Shown: positions 27,007 through 36,136, counted from the first letter of the stretch. The stretch: DNA of 64,000 bases from Thermoleophilaceae bacterium (GCA_040901445.1 JBBDYQ010000009.1:120648-184647); one strand, 5' to 3'. Numbers and translations are program-made. Notes: generated by a model not told the origin, from the sequence alone.

Positions 27007-28094
27007 GCCACGGGCCGGAGGCGGGCATTGGGCCGGTGGCGCCGCCCCGCCTTGGCGCACGGCCGGCCCTCGACCATCACCACGTCCGCCGTGAAGTCGT
27101 TCTCGCCCCGCACCAGCGAGGAGCCCACCCCGTAGGCGTCCACGGGCGCCGACACCCGCTCGAAATGGCGGATCTTCTCCGGGCTGAAGCCCCCGGAGGC
27201 GACGATCCTCACGCGCTCGTGACCCGCGCGGTCGAGCGCGTCGCGGACCCGGTGGGCCAGCTCGGCGTTGACGCCTGTGGGGCGGAAGTCGCCCATCTCG
27301 TCCCAGAGCGCCCTGTCCACCAGCGCCTCGCTGGTGTCCAGCCGCACGCCCCAGAGCCGGTCGCCGAGCGCATCCGCCACCTCCACCGCCGTGCGCACGG
27401 AGTCGTTGTCGAAGTCCACGAGCACGGTCACGTTCATCTCGCCGGCATAGCGGCCGGCGAACGCCTGGGCCGCCGCCACCGTCTCGCCCCCGTAGGCGGC
27501 GATCAACCCGTGCGGCACGGTGCCCACGCCGCGCCCGCCCCACCAGGACGCCTGCGCGTCGGTGGACACGCCGATTGCGCCCGCCACGTGGGCGGACCAG
27601 CCGTCGCCCGTCTGCACCAGCCAGTGGTCGTGGCGGGCGGGAAAGAACAGGATCTGCTTGCCGTCCGCGGCCTCCACCACCTCCCTGACATTGCGCATGA
27701 TCAGCGTGCGCCGCGCCAGGCAGCCGAGGAAGACCGTCTCGAGGTGGGCGAAGAGCGAGTAGTCCCCCGCGATCGTCATCACCGTCTCGTAGGGGGAGAT
27801 CTCCTCGCCCTCGTGCAGGGCGTGCACGTCGAGCTGGTCCCAGCCGGGCTCCCACGCGTCGTCGTCGCGCCCCGCACACTCCTTGAGCACGGCGATCGCC
27901 TCGTCGATCCCGCCGAGCACGGAGTCCTTCTTCTGGAAGACCTGCATGGTCACCCGCGGCCGGCGACCCTCGTGCTCGAGCAGCTCCTTGGTGAGGTTGA
28001 AGTAGGCGTCGGAGTACCAGCCGCTGCGGATCCGGTCCACCGGCAGGCGAAAGACGCTCGGGTCGAGGCGGCGTCGTGTTGCCTCGGTCGCCAT
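27003..28094 (-). CDS. pncB: Nicotinate phosphoribosyltransferase (363 aa)
   Basis: Salvages nicotinic acid to nicotinate mononucleotide for NAD synthesis. Recognisable: SDAYFNLTKELLE at the N-terminus, RHDHWLVQTGDGW, VLVDFDNDS, GVRLDTSEAL, IVASGGFSPEKI and GVGSSLVRGENDF, the phosphate-binding GVGS loop. It belongs to the short PncB branch shared with archaea (363 rather than about 430 residues). ATG at 28094 is six bases after TACGAT (28101-28106, minus), consistent with leaderless transcription. Confidence 0.92.
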   Translation of the reverse strand: MATEATRRRLDPSVFRLPVDRIRSGWYSDAYFNLTKELLEHEGRRPRVTMQVFQKKDSVLGGIDEAIAVLKECAGRDDDAWEPGWDQLDVHALHEGEEISPYETVMTIAGDYSLFAHLETVFLGCLARRTLIMRNVREVVEAADGKQILFFPARHDHWLVQTGDGWSAHVAGAIGVSTDAQASWWGGRGVGTVPHGLIAAYGGETVAAAQAFAGRYAGEMNVTVLVDFDNDSVRTAVEVADALGDRLWGVRLDTSEALVDRALWDEMGDFRPTGVNAELAHRVRDALDRAGHERVRIVASGGFSPEKIRHFERVSAPVDAYGVGSSLVRGENDFTADVVMVEGRPCAKAGRRHRPNARLRPVA

Positions 28095-28095
28095 G

Positions 28096-28614
28096 TCAGG
28101 ATCGTACGTGGGGGAGCCGCCGGCGCATCATCAGGTCGCGCCCGGCGCCGGACCCGAGATCGAGCCCCCAAGCCTCGGCGAAGCGGCCGAAGCCGTCCAC
28201 GCGGTCCGCGATCTCGAAGCCCTGGCGCAGGTAGAAGGCCACGGCGCGCTCGTTGCCCTCGCGCACGAGGGCGACGTACTCGCTGCCGGACGGCAGCCGG
28301 CGCTCGAGCTCGGCCAGCAGCAGGCGGCCGGCGCCGGTCCCGATCCGCTCCGGCTCGACGTAGAGGCGGTTGAGCTCACCGCCGGCGTAGTGCAGGTAGC
28401 CCGCGACCTCGCCGCCGTCCTCGGCCACCAGGAAGTGGCCGCCGGGGGCGGCGATCGCGTCCGCCAGTTGCGCCGGGTCGTAGGTCCGCTCGAGCACCAG
28501 CTCGATGAACGCGGGCTCGAAGAGTCCCTCGTAGGCCGCGGGCCAGGCCCGTCCGGCCACCGCGCGGATCGCGGGAGCGTCGGCCGCGACCGCGTCACGG
28601 ATCGTGAGCGCCAT
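28096..28614 (-). CDS. GNAT-family N-acetyltransferase (172 aa)
   Basis: Single GNAT domain. Motif A appears as ELNRLYVEPERIGTGAGRLLLAEL in split form (acetyl-CoA loop RIGTGAGR), followed by LVREGNERAVAFYLRQGF, the motif B Tyr region. Full length for the family. ATG at 28614 is six bases after TACCCT. It ends one base from the NAPRT start region, on the same strand. The substrate is unknown; small amines or N-terminal residues are typical. Confidence 0.88.
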   Translation of the reverse strand: MALTIRDAVAADAPAIRAVAGRAWPAAYEGLFEPAFIELVLERTYDPAQLADAIAAPGGHFLVAEDGGEVAGYLHYAGGELNRLYVEPERIGTGAGRLLLAELERRLPSGSEYVALVREGNERAVAFYLRQGFEIADRVDGFGRFAEAWGLDLGSGAGRDLMMRRRLPHVRS

Positions 28615-28620
28615 CGGGTC

Positions 28621-28630
28621 AGGGTAGGGT
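28621..28630. promoter_or_regulatory. Overlapping divergent -10 boxes (TACCCT minus, TAGGGT plus)
   Basis: AGGGTAGGGT carries TAGGGT for the plus-strand phosphatase (ATG 12 bases on) and, on the minus strand, TACCCT for the acetyltransferase (ATG six bases on). The two boxes share two bases, so polymerase could serve only one gene at a time. Confidence 0.5.
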
Positions 28631-28642
28631 GGTGACACGGCA

Positions 28643-30382
28643 ATGTCCGACGGCACCGGCACGGACGCGTCGCTCGCGCACACGCTCGAGGAGATCATCG
28701 CGAACGCCCGCCGCCTCGTGGAGATCGACGCGGCCGCGTTCCTGGTGGTGGACTGGCGCACGGAGGAGATCCGGCCGGCGGCACTCTGGTTCGCGAGCGA
28801 GGAGCTGCGCCGCGCCCTGCTCCCGCTCCTGCAACGCCGCTACGACCGCGAGCGGCCCGGGATCACCGAGAGCGCGCTCGAGAGCGGCAAGCCGCTCCTG
28901 TTCCGCCGGGTGGAAAGCTGGGAGGGCGCGGCCGCGCTGCGCGCGCGACTGGAGCGCGACTTCCCTCCGGAGCAGGCGGACGTCACCTGGCACTGGTACC
29001 GGCGGGCCTCGGCCATCTCCTGCCCGGTGGCCACATCGGAGGGACGCTCGCTCGGGGTGCTCGCGGTGTCGGCCACGCCGCCGCTGCCGGAGCTCGGCGC
29101 GGATGCGCTGCGCAGCGTGGAGGTGTTCGCGGACCTCGCGGCCGTGGCCATCGACCGCGCGCAGCTGCTCGAGGCGGAGGCGCGCCGCAGCCGCCAGGAG
29201 CTGGTGCTCAACGACGCCGGCCGCGCGATCGCCGAGTCGCTCGACACACGCGTGGTGCACCGGCGGATAGTGGAACGGGCGGCGGCGGTCACGGGGGCCA
29301 CGAAGGTGCTGCTCGCCGAGTACTACCCGGCCGTGGAGCAGCTGGAGGTGGTGGCCAGCAGCGGCTTCTCCGAGGAGGTGGCGTCGCGTCGCTACAGCCT
29401 CCGCGAGGGGATGATCGGCCTCGTCGCCGCCACACGCGCTCCGTATCGCTCGCGGCCGGAGGACCGCGACCGCTTCCTCTCCTCGGTGGTCGACCGCGAG
29501 CGCATCGGCTCGTTCATGCACGTGCCGATCGAGCTCGGCCCGCGCCTCTTCGGGGTGCTCACGGTCGCGCACGGGGACGAGACCGCGTTCGACGAGGCGA
29601 GCTTCGAGCAGCTGCTCAAGTTCGCGCGGCTCGCCGCCGCGGCCGTCGCGAACGCCGCCGACTATCAGCACGAGCTGCGCGTGGCCCGGGCGCTTGCCCA
29701 GGGCTTCATCCCGACCGAGCCCGGACGGCTGCCGGGCGTGGAGCTGGGCGTGCGCTACGAGCCCGCGGAGCGCCAGCCCACGGGCGGCGACCTCTACGGC
29801 GCCTGGCCGCTCACGGACGGCTCGGTGGCGGTGCTGATCGGCGACGCCATCGGCAAGGGGCTGGAGGTGGCGGGCCTCGCGGCGATGGTCCGCTTCTTCG
29901 CGGACGCGCGCAGCCTGGGGGCCGAGGATCCCGCGCAGGTGCTGCGGGAGACAAACGCGCTGATCCGCACCCGCGTGGGCGCCGAGACGTTCGTCACCGT
30001 CTTCTTCGCCATCCTCCGGGGCCCGGTGCTGCGCTACTGCAACGCCGGGCACGCGCCGCCGCTCGTGGTGCCCGCCGAGGGCGATCCGCGCGAGCTGGAG
30101 GCCACCGGCATCCCGCTGGGCATCGAGAACGACCCGCAGCTCGAATCGCGCGAAGAGGCCCTCGGGAGCGGTGACCTCCTGTTCGCCTTCACCGACGGCC
30201 TGCCCGAGGCCCGCCGCCGCGGCGAGCAGTTCGGGGAGCGCGAGCTCGGGCGCGCGATCGCCGAGCTGCGCGGCCTCGGCCACCCGCAGGGTCTGGTGGA
30301 CGCCGTCTACCAGCGCGCCCTGGACTGGGCCGGCCCGCTGACCGACGACGCGGCGCTGCTGGCCCTGCGCCTCGCGCGATAG
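28643..30382 (+). CDS. GAF-domain SpoIIE/PP2C phosphatase (579 aa)
   Basis: Soluble partner-switching phosphatase. Two GAF domains (about 25-180 and 200-345) precede a SpoIIE domain (about 350-579) with TGGDLYGAWPL, IGDAIGKGLE, YCNAGHAPPL and FAFTDGLPEARR, giving the metal-binding Asp residues. Unlike the 9405 protein it has no membrane segment and no kinase domain. It may dephosphorylate the same STAS protein at 12453 in response to another signal; that link is inference. Confidence 0.9.
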   Translation: MSDGTGTDASLAHTLEEIIANARRLVEIDAAAFLVVDWRTEEIRPAALWFASEELRRALLPLLQRRYDRERPGITESALESGKPLLFRRVESWEGAAALRARLERDFPPEQADVTWHWYRRASAISCPVATSEGRSLGVLAVSATPPLPELGADALRSVEVFADLAAVAIDRAQLLEAEARRSRQELVLNDAGRAIAESLDTRVVHRRIVERAAAVTGATKVLLAEYYPAVEQLEVVASSGFSEEVASRRYSLREGMIGLVAATRAPYRSRPEDRDRFLSSVVDRERIGSFMHVPIELGPRLFGVLTVAHGDETAFDEASFEQLLKFARLAAAAVANAADYQHELRVARALAQGFIPTEPGRLPGVELGVRYEPAERQPTGGDLYGAWPLTDGSVAVLIGDAIGKGLEVAGLAAMVRFFADARSLGAEDPAQVLRETNALIRTRVGAETFVTVFFAILRGPVLRYCNAGHAPPLVVPAEGDPRELEATGIPLGIENDPQLESREEALGSGDLLFAFTDGLPEARRRGEQFGERELGRAIAELRGLGHPQGLVDAVYQRALDWAGPLTDDAALLALRLAR

Positions 30383-30457
30383 GTGTCCGGGGCACAGCTC
30401 GGTCCCACCGCCATGACGGCGAGGTGCCTCCTGCGGCCCAGGGATAATCGTCCGCCG

Positions 30458-31381
30458 ATGGCGCGCTGCTTCGTCACCCGCCGCCTGCCCGGCGATGCGC
30501 TGGAGCGGCTGGCCGCCGCCCACGACGTGGACGTGTGGGATGGGGAGATGCCTCCCGCGCCCAAGGAGCTGCTGAAGGGCGCCCGCGATGCTGAGGGGCT
30601 GCTGTGCCTGCTCACCGACTCGGTGGATGCCGAGCTCATCGCCGCCTGCCCGCGCCTGCGGGTGATCTCGAACTACGCGGTGGGCACCGACAACGTGGAC
30701 CTGGCGGCAGCCGCCGCGCGCGGCATCCCCGTGGGCAACACCCCGGACGTGCTGACCGAGGCCACGGCGGACCTCGCGTTCGCGCTGATGCTCGCCGCGG
30801 CGCGGCGCGTGGTGGAAGCCGACGCCTGGGTTCGCGGCGGCCGCTGGCGCACCTGGGACCCCGGTCTGCTGCTCGGCGCCGACGTGCACGGGGCGGTGTT
30901 CGGCATCGTCGGGATGGGGCGCATCGGCGGGGCAGTGGCGCGGCGGGCGGCGGGCTTTGCGATGGAGGTGCTCGACCTGCGTGGCCTCCACGGGCTCGAG
31001 CGCTGCGACTTCGTGTCCCTGCACGCCCCGCTCACAGAGGAGACGCAGGGACTGATCGGCGAGCCGGAGCTGCGCCGCATGAAGGACACCGCGATCCTCG
31101 TGAACACCGCGCGCGGCCCGCTGGTGGACCCGCTCGCGCTCGAAGGAGCGCTGCGCGAGGGCTGGATCGCCGCGGCCGCGCTCGACGTCACCGACCCGGA
31201 GCCGCTGCCGGCGAACCACCCGCTCCTGTCGGCGCCCAACCTCGTGATCGCCCCGCACATCGGCTCCGCCTCCCACGGCGCCCGGGCGCGGATGGCCGAG
31301 CTGGCGGTGGACAACCTGCTCGCGGGGCTCGCGGGCCGGCCGCTGCCACACGAGGTGGCGGTCACTCGCCCAGCACCTTGA
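30458..31381 (+). CDS. D-2-hydroxyacid dehydrogenase, internally shortened (307 aa)
   Basis: NAD(P)H-dependent reductase of 2-oxoacids, closest to glyoxylate/hydroxypyruvate reductases. Cofactor site [10 protein letters not shown]; catalytic Arg in VNTARG, Glu in DPEPLP, His in APHIGSAS. After the second Rossmann strand (AMEVLDLRG) the chain passes almost directly to [10 protein letters not shown]; family members have some 15-20 more residues there, so a loop is deleted. ATG at 30458 lies nine bases after GATAAT. It overlaps the convergent YjbQ gene by 20 bases. Confidence 0.9.
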   Translation: MARCFVTRRLPGDALERLAAAHDVDVWDGEMPPAPKELLKGARDAEGLLCLLTDSVDAELIAACPRLRVISNYAVGTDNVDLAAAAARGIPVGNTPDVLTEATADLAFALMLAAARRVVEADAWVRGGRWRTWDPGLLLGADVHGAVFGIVGMGRIGGAVARRAAGFAMEVLDLRGLHGLERCDFVSLHAPLTEETQGLIGEPELRRMKDTAILVNTARGPLVDPLALEGALREGWIAAAALDVTDPEPLPANHPLLSAPNLVIAPHIGSASHGARARMAELAVDNLLAGLAGRPLPHEVAVTRPAP

Positions 31382-31823
31382 TCACGAGCCGCTTCGGGCG
31401 GCCGCCGTCGAACTCCGTGTAGAAGATCGCCTGCCACGGCCCGAGGTCCAGCCGACCGTCCGTCACGGGCACGATGGCCTGGTGGTGCACGAGGAGGTTC
31501 TTCAGGTGGGCGTCGCCGTTGTCCTCGCCGCCGCGGTGGTGGCGGTAGTCGCCCGGGTCGGGCGAGAGCTCCCGGGCCACGTCGTTGGCCGGCGGCTTCC
31601 AGCTCGGCGGCGCCAGCTTGTCCAGCCACTCGAGCGCGTCCTCCTGAATGCCCGGCTCGTCGTCGTTCACCCACACGCCCGCGGTGATGTGCATGGCCGA
31701 CACGAGCGCCATGCCCTCGGCGACGCCGGCCTCGTCCACGGCCTGCTGAACGTCCTCGGTGATGCGCACGAACGTGCGCCGCTCCTCGGTGGTGAAGGTC
31801 TTGTAGACGGTGTGGCTCTTCAT
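31362..31823 (-). CDS. YjbQ/UPF0047 family protein (153 aa)
   Basis: Compact enzyme family with weak thiamin-phosphate synthase activity reported for some members. Signature residues seen: [32 protein letters not shown] and [16 protein letters not shown], including the conserved His/Asp/Glu set. ATG at 31823 follows GAGGAGGAG. Only 11 bases separate it from the divergent SDR gene, and it overlaps the hydroxyacid dehydrogenase at its 3' end. Confidence 0.9.
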   Translation of the reverse strand: MKSHTVYKTFTTEERRTFVRITEDVQQAVDEAGVAEGMALVSAMHITAGVWVNDDEPGIQEDALEWLDKLAPPSWKPPANDVARELSPDPGDYRHHRGGEDNGDAHLKNLLVHHQAIVPVTDGRLDLGPWQAIFYTEFDGGRPKRLVIKVLGE

Positions 31824-31834
31824 ACTCCTCCTCG

Positions 31835-32563
31835 ATGGAGCTGGGACTGAGGGACAGGATCTGCATCGTGACGGGAGCGAGCCGCGGCATCGGCCTCGCC
31901 ACCGCGGAGCTGCTCGAGGCCGAGGGCGCGCGCGTGCTGCGCGTCTCGCGCAGCGAGGGCGTCGACGTCACGGCGCCCGACGCTGGCGAGCGGGTGCTGG
32001 CGCTATGCGACGGCGCGCCGTGGGCGCTCGTGAACAACGCGGGCACGAGCCAGGCGCGCGGGATGGACATCGCCGACGCGGACTGGCAGGAGCAGTGGGA
32101 GCTCCACGTCATGGGGCCGATGCGGCTCATGCGCGCGATCGCGCCGGTGATGGCGGAGGCGGGCGGCGGGCGGATCGTGAACGTGGCGTCCTCGTCCGGC
32201 AAGCGCCCGTCGGGCCGGCTCGACGCCGCCTACTCGGTGACCAAGGCCGCGCAGCTGTCGCTGTCGCGCGTGTACGCCGACGCCTGGGCGGGCAGGGGCG
32301 TGCTCGTGAACGCCGTCGCGCCGGGGCCGGTGGAGTCCGCGCTCTGGACGGGCGAGGGCGGGTTGGCCGACCAGCTCGCGGCTCGCCACGGCAAGACCCG
32401 CGAGGAGATCCTGACCGCCACGCGCGCGGGGCCGCCGCTGGGGCGGATGGGCACGGACGAGGAGATCGCCGCGGTGGTGGCCTTCCTCTGCAGCGAGGCC
32501 GCGTCGAACGTGGCGGGTGCCGCGTGGTCGGTGGACGGCGGGTCGGTCCCGGTGATCTTGTAG
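31835..32563 (+). CDS. Short-chain dehydrogenase/reductase (242 aa)
   Basis: Classical SDR. Cofactor site [12 protein letters not shown] motif, catalytic Ser in VASSSG and Tyr-Lys in YSVTK, followed by [10 protein letters not shown] and a C-terminal VDGGS. Length is normal. The ATG at 31835 is fixed by GTCTTG... TACTCCTCC just upstream, where the minus-strand ribosome site of YjbQ lies; no separate Shine-Dalgarno is visible for this gene. FabG-like or alcohol substrates are possible. Confidence 0.9.
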   Translation: MELGLRDRICIVTGASRGIGLATAELLEAEGARVLRVSRSEGVDVTAPDAGERVLALCDGAPWALVNNAGTSQARGMDIADADWQEQWELHVMGPMRLMRAIAPVMAEAGGGRIVNVASSSGKRPSGRLDAAYSVTKAAQLSLSRVYADAWAGRGVLVNAVAPGPVESALWTGEGGLADQLAARHGKTREEILTATRAGPPLGRMGTDEEIAAVVAFLCSEAASNVAGAAWSVDGGSVPVIL

Positions 32564-32565
32564 CG

Positions 32566-32588
32566 CCGCGGGTCATCCTGACCCGCGG
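32566..32588 (+). terminator. Perfect ten-base hairpin after the SDR gene
   Basis: CCGCGGGTCA and TGACCCGCGG pair perfectly around TCC, three bases after the stop codon. There is no U-run. Confidence 0.65.
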
Positions 32589-32642
32589 TACCGATGGGAC
32601 TTTCGCGCTCAAGCCGCACGCTCCCCTTCTCGATACGTTCAC

Positions 32643-33449
32643 ATGGCCGACCGGAGCGGGCCCTACGGTGCCGCCATGGGCCAAGGGCGAGGCTCCCCGG
32701 CGATCCGGGCCGCGCCGCCGCGCGTGCGCAGCTTCCGCCACCCGCTCCGGGGGCGCGCCGCCACCACCGTGCACGTGGCCGAGTATCCGCAGGCGGACTG
32801 GTCGGCGCGCGTCGTGGCGCTGGACCCGCCGCAGCAGCTCGCCGCGTGGTGCGCGCGGGCGGGAGAGGCGGAGGCCATCGTGGGCGGCTTCTTCGTGCGG
32901 CCGCGGGGCACACCCCTGGGCGAGCTGTGGATCGCGGGCGAGCGGACGGCGTCGGAGCCGTTCGCGCCGCCCCGGGGGCCGCGCCGCTCGTGCGTCCTCA
33001 TCGACGAGCGCGGGGTGCGCGTCGCGCCGCGCCCCGAGCTCCCGCGCCGGCCCCGCGGCGATCTCCTCCAGGCCGGGCCGCTGCTGGTGGCCGACGGCGC
33101 CACGGTGGTCGGGCGCGATCCCGAGGGCTTCTCGTCCGGCGCCGGCCAGTTCGACTCCGACATCACGCGCGGGCGCTACCCGCGCGCCGCCCTGGGCGTG
33201 CGCGACGGCGCCGTGATCGCGCTGGCCTGCGACGGCCGCTCGGACGCCGACGCCGGCCTCACCCTCGCCGAGCTCGCCTCGCTCATGCTGCGCCTGGGCG
33301 CCGACGCCGCCGTCAACCTCGACGGCGGCGGCTCCACCTCACTCGTGTCGGGCGGCGAGCTGGTGAACACCCCCCGCGAGGAGCACGGCATCGAGCTGGT
33401 GGCGGGCCGGCCGGTGTCCACGGCCATCGTGTTCACCGGCCGGCCCTGA
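32643..33449 (+). CDS. Phosphodiester glycosidase-domain protein, NAGPA/DUF2233 type (268 aa)
   Basis: The C-terminal half carries the family hallmarks AALGVRDGAVIALACDGRS and AVNLDGGGSTSLVSGG, where the Asp-Gly-Gly-Gly-Ser-Thr motif forms the active site of N-acetylglucosamine-1-phosphodiester glycosidases. No signal peptide is obvious, which is odd because relatives act on exported glycans. ATG at 32643 or 32676 could start it; neither has a clear ribosome site. It follows a terminator, so it is probably transcribed alone. Confidence 0.85.
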   Translation: MADRSGPYGAAMGQGRGSPAIRAAPPRVRSFRHPLRGRAATTVHVAEYPQADWSARVVALDPPQQLAAWCARAGEAEAIVGGFFVRPRGTPLGELWIAGERTASEPFAPPRGPRRSCVLIDERGVRVAPRPELPRRPRGDLLQAGPLLVADGATVVGRDPEGFSSGAGQFDSDITRGRYPRAALGVRDGAVIALACDGRSDADAGLTLAELASLMLRLGADAAVNLDGGGSTSLVSGGELVNTPREEHGIELVAGRPVSTAIVFTGRP

Positions 33450-33473
33450 GCCCATGCGGCTCGCTCCGCCCTG

Positions 33474-33920
33474 TTAGGGGGTCGGCGTGGCCTGCTCGCA
33501 GGCGTCGAGGGCCTGATCGCGCGCGGCGCCCTCGGGCACCGTCTCCTCGACGATCTTGATGCACACGTCCTTGCTGGCCTGGGCAACGGCGTCCGCGTCG
33601 CCCGTCGCTGCCTCCTCGCAGATCTCCTCGAGGTCGGCAATCACGTCGGCGGAGAGCTGCGGCGCCGCACCGACGCTCTGCTTGCAGGACTCGACGGCCT
33701 GCTCGACGGCGGCGTCCACGTCGCCGCCCGCGGCACCGGCGTCGTCGGCCGGCGCCTCCGATTCGGCGTCCGCGTCGCCGCCGCCGTCCTCCGACTGCGC
33801 CGCGGGCGGAGAGTCGTCCGCGTTGCCCTCGTCGTCATCGTCGTCGCCACAGCCCGCGGCCAGCAGGCCGCACGCGAGCAACGCGACGACGAGGAGGTGG
33901 AATCGTTTGAAGAGACTCAA
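33474..33920 (-). CDS. Acidic lipoprotein of unknown function (148 aa)
   Basis: TTG start at 33920, six bases after AGGAG, gives a type II signal peptide (KRFHLLVVALLACGLLAAGC) with lipobox LAAGC. After the Cys comes an Asp/Glu/Gly/Ala-rich linker, then a helical domain with four Cys (ESCKQSV, LEEICEEA, KDVCIKI, DACEQA), probably two disulfides. No family recognised. It is divergent from a glycosyltransferase across 117 bases containing 11-base-spaced direct repeats. Confidence 0.75.
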   Translation of the reverse strand: MSLFKRFHLLVVALLACGLLAAGCGDDDDDEGNADDSPPAAQSEDGGGDADAESEAPADDAGAAGGDVDAAVEQAVESCKQSVGAAPQLSADVIADLEEICEEAATGDADAVAQASKDVCIKIVEETVPEGAARDQALDACEQATPTP

Positions 33921-33991
33921 GGATGGCTCCTGTCTCGATCGGGTACAGGGCGACCGTATGCGCGCGTGTGACCGAGCGCAGTCCCGGAACA

Positions 33992-34009
33992 GTCTCAACT
34001 CGGTCTCAA
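33992..34009. promoter_or_regulatory. Direct repeats GTCTCAA spaced 11 bases
   Basis: GTCTCAA occurs at 33992-33998 and 34003-34009, one helical turn apart, between the divergent lipoprotein and glycosyltransferase genes. On the minus strand they read TTGAGAC, and one could double as a -35 for the lipoprotein. This spacing is typical of OmpR/PhoB-family regulator sites; the regulator is not known. Confidence 0.4.
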
Positions 34010-34024
34010 TCGTCTCGCGGTCTG

Positions 34025-34030
34025 TAGGCT
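34025..34030 (+). promoter_or_regulatory. TAGGCT -10 box for the glycosyltransferase gene
   Basis: TAGGCT ends seven bases before the GTG at 34038. Confidence 0.5.
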
Positions 34031-34037
34031 CGGAGCG

Positions 34038-35480
34038 GTGAACGACGCCTGCATGCGGCGCGGCCGCGCGGTCATGGGGCTGATGTTCTTCCCGCGCGGA
34101 GGCTCCGCGCAGGTGGCCCGCTACCTCGGCCGCGCCCTCACCGACCTCGGCTGGGACCTCACGCTGGCCACCGGCTCGCTCGGCGCCGCCGGCGGCAACG
34201 CTCACGCCGAGACCTTCTTCGCCGGCATGGACGTGCGCGCCCTCGACTACACGGCGTCCGCGGCGGCGCCCGACCCGCTCGCGGCCGATCCGCCGTTCCA
34301 CCCCTCCTACGAGGATCGTCCCGGCGCTCCGGACCGGATCTTCGCCCGCGTGGACGACGACGCCTACGAGCGCCTGGTGGAAACGTGGACGCGCGTGCTG
34401 GCCGGCGCCGGCGCCGGCTCCGCCGAGGTCCTCCACCTCCACCACCTGACCCCGCTGCACGAGGCCGCCGCGCGCGCCTTCCCCGGCGTTCCCGTGATCG
34501 GCCACCTCCACGGCACGGAGCTGCTCATGCTGGGCGAGATCGAGCGCGGCGCCCCGGCGGGCTGGGAGCACGCCGAGGCGTGGGCGGAGCGCATGCGCGG
34601 CTGGGCGCGTCGCTGCGAGCGCCTGCTCGTGCTCTCCCCGGACGCCATCCGGCGCGTGCCGCCGCTGCTGGGGGTCGACGAGGATCGCGTGGTGTGGGCG
34701 CCCAACGGCTTCGACCCCCGCCTCTTCACGCGCCGGCCCGTCCGCGGCCACGAGCGGCTGGCCCTGTGGCGGCGCTGGCTCTGCGAGGACGGCCAGGGCT
34801 GGGACGAGTCGGGCGAGCCGGGCAGCGTTCGCTATGGCGAGCACGAGCTGGAGGCGTTCGCCGGGATGGGCCCGGTGCTGCTGTATGTGGGCCGGTACAC
34901 GGAGGTCAAGCGCATCCCGCTGCTCATCCGCGCCTACGCCCGCGCCCGCGAGCGCTTCGACGTGCGCGCGCCGCTCGTCCTGCTCGGCGGACACCCGGGG
35001 GAGTGGGAGCGGGAGCACCCGCTGGCGGTCGTGCGCGAGCTCGGCGTGCCCGATGTCTTCCTCGCCGGCTGGCGCGGGCACGAGGACCTCGCGGACGGCC
35101 TGAACGCAGCCGACGTGGTGGTGCTCCCGTCCGTGCGCGAGCAGTTCGGCCAGGTGCTCGTGGAGGCCATGGCCTGCGGCCTGCCCGTGATCGCCGCGGA
35201 CGCCCACGGGCCGGCGGAGATCGTGGACCACGGGCGCACGGGCTGGCTGGTGGAGCCCGACGACGAGGAGGAGCTGGCGGCCGCCCTCGTGGACGCGGTG
35301 AACGACGGCGGCAAGCGGGCCCGCAAGGGGGCCGTGGCGTACGAGGAGAGCCGCGGGCGCTACTCCTGGCCGGCGCTGGCCGAGGGCGTGTCCGCCGTGT
35401 ACGAGGACGTGATCGGCTCCGGCGCGACCCCTACTCTCGCTCCTGGTGAGCGAGATCTCGTACAGCGTCCGCAGGTCTGA
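34038..35480 (+). CDS. GT4-family glycosyltransferase (480 aa)
   Basis: Retaining GT-B glycosyltransferase. N-terminal Gly-rich loop FFPRGGSAQVARYLGRAL, acceptor region HLHGTELLML, linker VWAPNGFDPRLF, donor domain LLYVGRYTEVKRIPLLIRAY, and the E-x7-E motif EQFGQVLVEAMACGLPVIAAD. Soluble, probably membrane-associated at the cytoplasmic face. GTG at 34038. The stop overlaps the following peptidase gene by 35 bases. The product (glycolipid, capsule or mycothiol-like sugar) is undetermined. Confidence 0.93.
   Translation: MNDACMRRGRAVMGLMFFPRGGSAQVARYLGRALTDLGWDLTLATGSLGAAGGNAHAETFFAGMDVRALDYTASAAAPDPLAADPPFHPSYEDRPGAPDRIFARVDDDAYERLVETWTRVLAGAGAGSAEVLHLHHLTPLHEAAARAFPGVPVIGHLHGTELLMLGEIERGAPAGWEHAEAWAERMRGWARRCERLLVLSPDAIRRVPPLLGVDEDRVVWAPNGFDPRLFTRRPVRGHERLALWRRWLCEDGQGWDESGEPGSVRYGEHELEAFAGMGPVLLYVGRYTEVKRIPLLIRAYARARERFDVRAPLVLLGGHPGEWEREHPLAVVRELGVPDVFLAGWRGHEDLADGLNAADVVVLPSVREQFGQVLVEAMACGLPVIAADAHGPAEIVDHGRTGWLVEPDDEEELAAALVDAVNDGGKRARKGAVAYEESRGRYSWPALAEGVSAVYEDVIGSGATPTLAPGERDLVQRPQV
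35432..35437 (+). promoter_or_regulatory. TACTCT -10 box inside the glycosyltransferase gene
   Basis: TACTCT ends eight bases before the GTG at 35446, giving the peptidase gene a possible promoter of its own. Confidence 0.4.
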
Positions 35481-36129
35481 CCGCGCCCGGCGCGCCCGCA
35501 TCGTCGTGGATCCGACCGGGGTGGAGGTCGTCGTGCCCAAGCGCATGGCGCTGCGCCACGTGGCCCCGTTCGTGGCGGAGAAACGGCCCTGGATCGAGCG
35601 CACGCTGCGCCGCTACCGCGACGCCGAGGCTGCCGGGCCGCGCGTCCGGCTCGAGGACGGGGGGGAGGTCCCGTACCTCGGCGAGCAGCTCGGGCTCGAG
35701 GTGCGCGTGGAGCCCGCGCGGGTGCGCCCGCACGTGGCCCGGCACGGCGATCGGCTGCACGTGCTGCTGCCCGCGGGCGCGGACCTGCGCGAGGCCCTCG
35801 AACGCTGGTATCGCCGCCGCGCCCGCGTGGAGGTGGCGGCCCGCCTCGACGCCGCCTGTGAAAGCGCGGGCAGCTCCTACACGGCCCTCACCATCCGCGG
35901 CCAGCGCACCCGCTGGGCCAGCTGCTCCTCGAGCGGCGCGATGAGCTTCAACTGGCGCCTGCTGCTGGCCCCGCACGAGATCCTCGACTACGTCGTCGAG
36001 CACGAGGCGGCCCACCTCGAGCTGCTCGACCACTCGCCTCGCTTCTGGGCGCTGCTCGAATCCCGCTGTCCGGCCTACCGCGAGCACGAGCGCTGGCTGC
36101 GCCTCCACGGCCCGGGCCTGCGGCTCTGA
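35446..36129 (+). CDS. YgjP-type metallopeptidase, DUF45 (227 aa)
   Basis: Zinc metallopeptidase-like domain. The metal site is VVEHEAAHLELLDHSPRFW (HExxH plus downstream His), preceded by the family block TRWASCSSSGAMSFNWRLLL. The N-terminal half is a beta-rich domain (RRARIVVDPTGVEVVVPK). YgjP proteins are small cytoplasmic relatives of SprT; their role is not established. GTG at 35446, overlapping the glycosyltransferase; the GNAT gene follows seven bases on. Confidence 0.88.
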   Translation: MSEISYSVRRSDRARRARIVVDPTGVEVVVPKRMALRHVAPFVAEKRPWIERTLRRYRDAEAAGPRVRLEDGGEVPYLGEQLGLEVRVEPARVRPHVARHGDRLHVLLPAGADLREALERWYRRRARVEVAARLDAACESAGSSYTALTIRGQRTRWASCSSSGAMSFNWRLLLAPHEILDYVVEHEAAHLELLDHSPRFWALLESRCPAYREHERWLRLHGPGLRL

Positions 36130-36136
36130 GGAGACC

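Noticed and set aside
25903..27879. A 658-codon minus-strand frame across the epimerase and NAPRT
   Set aside because: It is antisense to the epimerase and a wrong-frame reading of NAPRT; Arg/Gly-rich.
28619..31351. A 910-codon antisense frame over the second SpoIIE gene and the dehydrogenase
   Set aside because: No recognisable domain, and sense-strand motifs are complete.
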